Shown: positions 59,760 to 64,000 of the stretch, in pieces | Numbering within the stretch: position 1 is the stretch's first letter | Layout: every line of letters begins with the position of its first letter | Assembly: GCF_900111155.1 (NCBI RefSeq) | Contig: NZ_FOGG01000002.1 | Span: 218,026-282,025 of the forward strand | Reading direction: 5' to 3' | DNA from: Pedobacter rhizosphaerae | GTDB lineage: Bacteria; Bacteroidota; Bacteroidia; Sphingobacteriales; Sphingobacteriaceae | DNA: 64,000 nt | Made by a program: the position numbers and the translations under genes | Notes under the pieces: generated by a model | What the model was told of the DNA's origin: nothing | Database searches by the model: none | Seen by the model: the letters and a program-made list of their open reading frames with translations, nothing else

Positions 59760-60374
59760 TTATTGATAAAACCCCGAACTGCGTATAATCGACTCTATAT
59801 CTCTATCTTCGCTCGGGCTGTATGTACTTTTTAAATTGTGTCCTACTACTCGGGCTACAATCTGATAAGAAAATGCTGCAAAACCGCCTTTGGTTTGTTT
59901 TACAATATCGTAAGTGGTTCTACCCACCTCCCTATCAATGAGTTTAGTTAAAATTTGCCCCTGTGTAATGGTGAGTTCTTTTATCTCCCGGTTAAACATG
60001 TCTTTAATTTCTTTATCGCAGGCTTTAACCAGGGCTTTTTGTTCTTTCTTTTCTGCAGTTACCGCTAAATCGCGTTCTAACTGTTCATATCGCCTTTTAG
60101 CGAATAAGGCATAAGGCATTACCTTCAACACATTATATCTCAACCGATTAAAAGCAGCACGCTCTTGCGGCGACTTAAACAAGCGGGCAGCGTTAATGGT
60201 TACATCCTGTAACTGCATCCAGGGAATCATCACCCCGTTATCGTTTGTAGAAGCTACTCTGATGGTGTCATTTTGACCTTTCTTAGGAAAAATTGGTGCC
60301 GCAGCCTCCTGCGCTTTTAGCGTGATGCTAAAAATCATTACAAAACACAGAAGAAAGAGCCCTTTAATTTTCAT
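59760..60374 (-). CDS. DUF4294 family secreted protein
   Basis: The 204-residue protein has a signal peptide (FLLCFVMIFSITLKAQ) and the DUF4294 body: GVMIPWMQLQDVTINA, RYNVLKVMPYALFAKRRYEQLE, IKDMFNREIKELTITQGQILTKLIDREVGRTTYDIVKQTKGGFAAFSYQ, typical of this Bacteroidota-specific family of unknown role. It is the first gene of the gpx-bshB1 group, with divergent relA on the other side. Confidence 0.9.
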   Translation of the reverse strand: MKIKGLFLLCFVMIFSITLKAQEAAAPIFPKKGQNDTIRVASTNDNGVMIPWMQLQDVTINAARLFKSPQERAAFNRLRYNVLKVMPYALFAKRRYEQLERDLAVTAEKKEQKALVKACDKEIKDMFNREIKELTITQGQILTKLIDREVGRTTYDIVKQTKGGFAAFSYQIVARVVGHNLKSTYSPSEDRDIESIIRSSGFYQ

Positions 60375-60484
60375 AAATTTATACTTTTACAAAGTTAGGT
60401 GTTATTTCATATATTAGTTGTTCAACAGAACTAATATAAGTTTTATTCATAAATAAGACACAAATTTTTACGCAAAAAATACAA

Positions 60485-62692
60485 ATGAAAACAGAGTTAG
60501 TGATTGATTTAGAGGCGGAAAAACAAGAAATATTAAAGCGATACAGGGCATTATTACGGGCCAGCAAGTCTACTTTACAAAAAGGCGACAAGAAAGAAAT
60601 CCGTAAAGCATTCGATATGGCCTTAGAAAGTCATAAAGATATGCGCCGTAAATCTGGAGAGCCTTATATCTATCACCCTATTGCGGTTGCACAAATTGCA
60701 GCAGAAGAAATCGGTTTGGGAACTACCTCTATTGTATGTGCCTTGTTGCATGATGTTGTAGAAGATACCAATATTACTTTAGAAGATATTGAGCGTGAAT
60801 TCGGAAAGAAAACGGCCAAAATTATTGATGGCCTGACCAAAATCTCCGGTGTTTTCGATACCAATAGCTCCTTACAGGCAGAGAATTTCCGTAAAATGCT
60901 GCTTACCCTGGCAGATGATGTACGGGTGATTTTAATCAAATTAGCCGATCGCCTGCACAACATGCGAACAATGGATTTCATGCCTCGACACAAACAGTTG
61001 AAGATAGCTTCTGAAACCATTTACCTGTATGCTCCCCTCGCCCATCGTTTAGGACTTTATGCCATAAAATCTGAACTGGAAGATCTTTCAATGAAATATC
61101 TGGAGCCAGATACCTATAAGTTTATCGCTAAAAAACTAAATGAGAAAAAGGCAGAACGGGCACTGTTTATCAAAAAATTCGTAGAACCTATTGATGAAAT
61201 TGTGCATGAGCAAGGTTTAGTAGCCGATGTGTATGGCCGTCCAAAGTCTATTCATTCCATCTGGAATAAGATGAAAAAGAAAAATATCCCCTTCGAAGAG
61301 GTGTATGATCTTTTCGCTATCCGGATTATTTTAGATAGCCCGCCAGAAAATGAAAAAGCCGATTGCTGGAAAGCCTATTCCATCGTTACCGACCTTTATC
61401 GTCCAAATCCTGATCGTTTAAGAGATTGGGTATCTTCTCCAAAGGGAAATGGTTACGAAAGTTTGCACACCACGGTAATGGGGCCTAGAGGACAATGGGT
61501 TGAGGTTCAGATCCGTACACAACGCATGAATGAAATTGCCGAAAAAGGTTTCGCAGCCCATTGGAAATATAAAGAATCGAGCAATGACAATGGTTTAGAT
61601 CAATGGATCCAGAAGGTGCGTGAAATGTTAAGCAATCCGGAAGCCAATGCTTTAGATTTCTTAGACGACTTCAAAATGAACCTTTTCTCCGATGAGATCT
61701 TCATTTTTACCCCTAAGGGAGCTTTAATCCAGTTGCCATTGGGTGCTACGGCGCTCGATTTCGCTTTTGAGATTCATACAGATGTAGGCGCAACCTGTAT
61801 TGGTGCGAAAGTAAACCATAAACTGGTACCAATTTCTTACAAATTACAAAATGGAGATCAGGTAGAAATCATCACTTCAAGCAAGCAAACACCAAAAGAA
61901 GACTGGCTTAATGTGGTGGTAACCGCAAAGGCGAAATCCAAGATCAAATCCTCACTAAAAGAAGAAAAGCGTAAAATTGCCGAAGAAGGTAAAGAAATTT
62001 TAGAACGTAAGCTCAAATCTTTAAAAATCACTTACAATACCGATAACCTCAATAAAATCAGTTATTTCTTTAAGCTTCCTTCTACGCAGGAACTTTTTGT
62101 AAATGTGGCCTTAGGAAAAATAGAACTTAAAGACATTAAGGAATATTTATCAAGCGAAAAAGAGATAGAGCACCGCGGCCCTGAACGCCCTGAAAACCTG
62201 AGTGTTGATGGTATAAAGAGCAAAATGAAGGGTACCGAATCCGATATTTTACTTATCGGAGAAGATATGCAGCGTATTGATTATACACTTGCTGCCTGCT
62301 GTAATCCTATTCCTGGAGATGATGTTTTTGGTTTTATTACCGTAAGTGATGGCATCAAAATCCACCGCACCAATTGCCCGAATGCCGCTCAATTAATGGC
62401 CAATTACGGCTACCGTGTGGTGAAGGCTAAGTGGAATAAACAAAAAGAACTCACCTTCCTTACCGGATTGAAAATAGTAGGGATTGATGATGTAGGATTG
62501 ATTAACAACATCACAAAGGTGATTTCAGGTGATTTTAAGGTAAACATGCGTTCCATAACAGTAGATACCAACGAAGGCATTTTCGAAGGCTCAATTATGA
62601 TCTTTGTAAACGATACAGAACATTTAGAGAATTTAATTAAAAATCTATTGAAAGTTAGAGGAGTAACAAGCGTAACCCGTTTTGATGCATAG
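60485..62692 (+). CDS. spoT: Bifunctional (p)ppGpp synthetase/hydrolase (RelA/SpoT)
   Basis: The 735-residue protein has the HD hydrolase domain (YIYHPIAVAQIA, CALLHDVVEDT), synthetase (YDLFAIRIIL, GYESLHTTVMGPRGQWVEVQIRTQRMNEIAEKG, HWKYKE), TGS (FTPKGALIQLPLGATALDFAF), the conserved Cys-Cys zinc-finger region (YTLAACCNPIPGDDVFGFI) and ACT at the C-terminus (TGLKIVGIDDVGLINNITKVI). The HD residues look intact, so it likely hydrolyses and makes ppGpp. It governs stringent response. The single long Rel is usual for the phylum. A hairpin follows. Confidence 0.97.
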   Translation: MKTELVIDLEAEKQEILKRYRALLRASKSTLQKGDKKEIRKAFDMALESHKDMRRKSGEPYIYHPIAVAQIAAEEIGLGTTSIVCALLHDVVEDTNITLEDIEREFGKKTAKIIDGLTKISGVFDTNSSLQAENFRKMLLTLADDVRVILIKLADRLHNMRTMDFMPRHKQLKIASETIYLYAPLAHRLGLYAIKSELEDLSMKYLEPDTYKFIAKKLNEKKAERALFIKKFVEPIDEIVHEQGLVADVYGRPKSIHSIWNKMKKKNIPFEEVYDLFAIRIILDSPPENEKADCWKAYSIVTDLYRPNPDRLRDWVSSPKGNGYESLHTTVMGPRGQWVEVQIRTQRMNEIAEKGFAAHWKYKESSNDNGLDQWIQKVREMLSNPEANALDFLDDFKMNLFSDEIFIFTPKGALIQLPLGATALDFAFEIHTDVGATCIGAKVNHKLVPISYKLQNGDQVEIITSSKQTPKEDWLNVVVTAKAKSKIKSSLKEEKRKIAEEGKEILERKLKSLKITYNTDNLNKISYFFKLPSTQELFVNVALGKIELKDIKEYLSSEKEIEHRGPERPENLSVDGIKSKMKGTESDILLIGEDMQRIDYTLAACCNPIPGDDVFGFITVSDGIKIHRTNCPNAAQLMANYGYRVVKAKWNKQKELTFLTGLKIVGIDDVGLINNITKVISGDFKVNMRSITVDTNEGIFEGSIMIFVNDTEHLENLIKNLLKVRGVTSVTRFDA

Positions 62693-62726
62693 TTAGATTA
62701 GAATTATGGCGTTCGAAATCCTAAGT

Positions 62727-62762
62727 CGCATACTTTTAGGCCAATTGGCTCAGAAGTATGCG
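62727..62762. repeat. Hairpin between relA/spoT and the Fur-family gene
   Basis: CGCATACTT (62727-62735) pairs with AAGTATGCG (62754-62762); the loop itself holds GCC-AATT-GGC, and outer TTCGA/TCGAA words extend the symmetry. No T tract follows. It could be a structured 3' end of spoT or a repeat. Confidence 0.6.
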
Positions 62763-62828
62763 TCTCGAAGACCTAACATTCTTACAACATTTAAACAAAC
62801 TAACGCTAGAACAATCAAACTATTTACC

Positions 62829-62836
62829 TACCTTTG
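62829..62836 (+). promoter_or_regulatory. Candidate -7 box (TACCTTTG) of the Fur-family gene
   Basis: It matches TAnnTTTG and would place the start of transcription about 14 nt before the ATG at 62854. No evident -33 partner. Confidence 0.35.
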
Positions 62837-62853
62837 ATGGGAGTTAAAAAACT

Positions 62854-63345
62854 ATGTCTGAACAAAAAACAAATGAGCTCGTTCGTAAGATTTTTGAAGC
62901 TTATTTAGAGAACAAAAATCTGAGAAAAACACCTGAGCGTTTCGCCATACTAGAAGAAATCTATTCAAGAAACGATCACTTCGATGTAGAAACCCTCTAC
63001 ATCCATATGAAAAACCAAAAATATCGTGTTAGCCGTGCTACGGTTTATAATACCTTAGAGTTATTGGTTTCATGTGATTTAGTTACCAAACACCAGTTTG
63101 GTAAGAACATGGCACAGTTCGAAAAATCTTACGGCTATCGCCAGCACGACCATGTAATCTGTATTGAGTGTGGTAAAGTGGTCGAATTCTGTGATCCACG
63201 TATTCACCAAATCCAATCTATGGTTGGAGATTTACTCAAATTCGATATCAAACACCACTCTTTAAATCTTTATGGTTTCTGCTCTGATTGTAGTGTAGCC
63301 AGAAAAGTAAGTGAAAATGCCGCTGAAAAGCTAGAAGCAAATTAA
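62854..63345 (+). CDS. Fur-family transcriptional regulator
   Basis: The 163-residue protein has the Fur DNA-binding winged helix (RKTPERFAILEEIYSRNDHFDVETLY, YRVSRATVYNTLELLVSCDLV), and the dimerisation domain with HDHVICIECGKVVEFCDPRI and YGFCSDCSV: a CxxC ... CxxC structural zinc site and histidine regulatory ligands. Fur, Zur and PerR cannot be told apart by these motifs. The gene is 38 bp upstream of purA on the same strand, so it may be cotranscribed with purA. Confidence 0.94.
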   Translation: MSEQKTNELVRKIFEAYLENKNLRKTPERFAILEEIYSRNDHFDVETLYIHMKNQKYRVSRATVYNTLELLVSCDLVTKHQFGKNMAQFEKSYGYRQHDHVICIECGKVVEFCDPRIHQIQSMVGDLLKFDIKHHSLNLYGFCSDCSVARKVSENAAEKLEAN

Positions 63346-63361
63346 ATCAATAAAAAAATAA

Positions 63362-64000
<639 letters not shown>

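Overview
The window reads as a chromosomal segment of a Bacteroidota organism, most likely a Sphingobacteriaceae member close to Pedobacter (inferred from gene content, no database search). The signs are a SusC-type TonB-dependent receptor facing a hybrid two-component system (HTCC) regulator, many SPII lipoproteins, BshB1 of bacillithiol synthesis, a stand-alone MnmD, DUF4294, DUF3526-type ABC permeases, -7 boxes of the TAnnTTTG type, and families of palindromic intergenic repeats. There is no prophage, transposase, CRISPR array, rRNA or recognisable tRNA.

Layout. 1-6.5 kb: edge of a polysaccharide utilisation locus (truncated susC-like gene, divergent HTCC, CAP-domain lipoprotein, GH16 lipoprotein). 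6.9-13.5 kb: a His-rich membrane protein followed by a tight operon of ABC ATPase, TonB-dependent receptor and two DUF3526-like permeases. 13.5-18.4 kb: DUF808, VOC, holA, an FGE-sulfatase-fold protein and a small HsdR_N-like nuclease-fold protein, flanked by inverted copies of one composite repeat. 18.4-22.4 kb: a three-gene periplasmic operon (two Tat-exported Gfo/Idh/MocA oxidoreductases around a tandem DUF1080 protein), which looks like a 3-keto-sugar pathway. 22.6-32.5 kb: valS, a His-rich Zn/Cd P-type ATPase, an M13 peptidase, DUF2625, a YjbR-like protein and mnmD. 32.7-41.9 kb: aldo/keto reductase, AI-2E-type permease, DoxX-like protein, mazG, YchJ, truA, a LolC/E-like permease and NamZ (DUF1343). 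41.9-50.8 kb: triple-PAS histidine kinase, topoisomerase IB, fmt, class IV aminotransferase, RluD-type synthase, an outer-membrane protein, an ACC-deaminase-like PLP enzyme and an LCM-like methyltransferase. 50.8-64 kb: GH43-like enzyme, HTH protein, unknown secreted protein, lysine 6-aminotransferase, acyl-CoA dehydrogenase, bshB1-gpx-DUF4294, relA/spoT, a Fur-family regulator and truncated purA.

How the genes fit together. The coherent systems are the glycan edge at the left end, the receptor/ABC operon, the putative oxidation-cleavage-reduction operon, and the thiol/peroxide block (bshB1, gpx). Most other genes are single-copy housekeeping functions. The least explained parts are the dispersed and tandem intergenic repeats (13.5, 17.9, 30.8, 32.5, 33.7, 37.0 and 58.1 kb), a candidate three-hairpin small RNA or attenuator near 34.1 kb, and the receptor/ABC operon.
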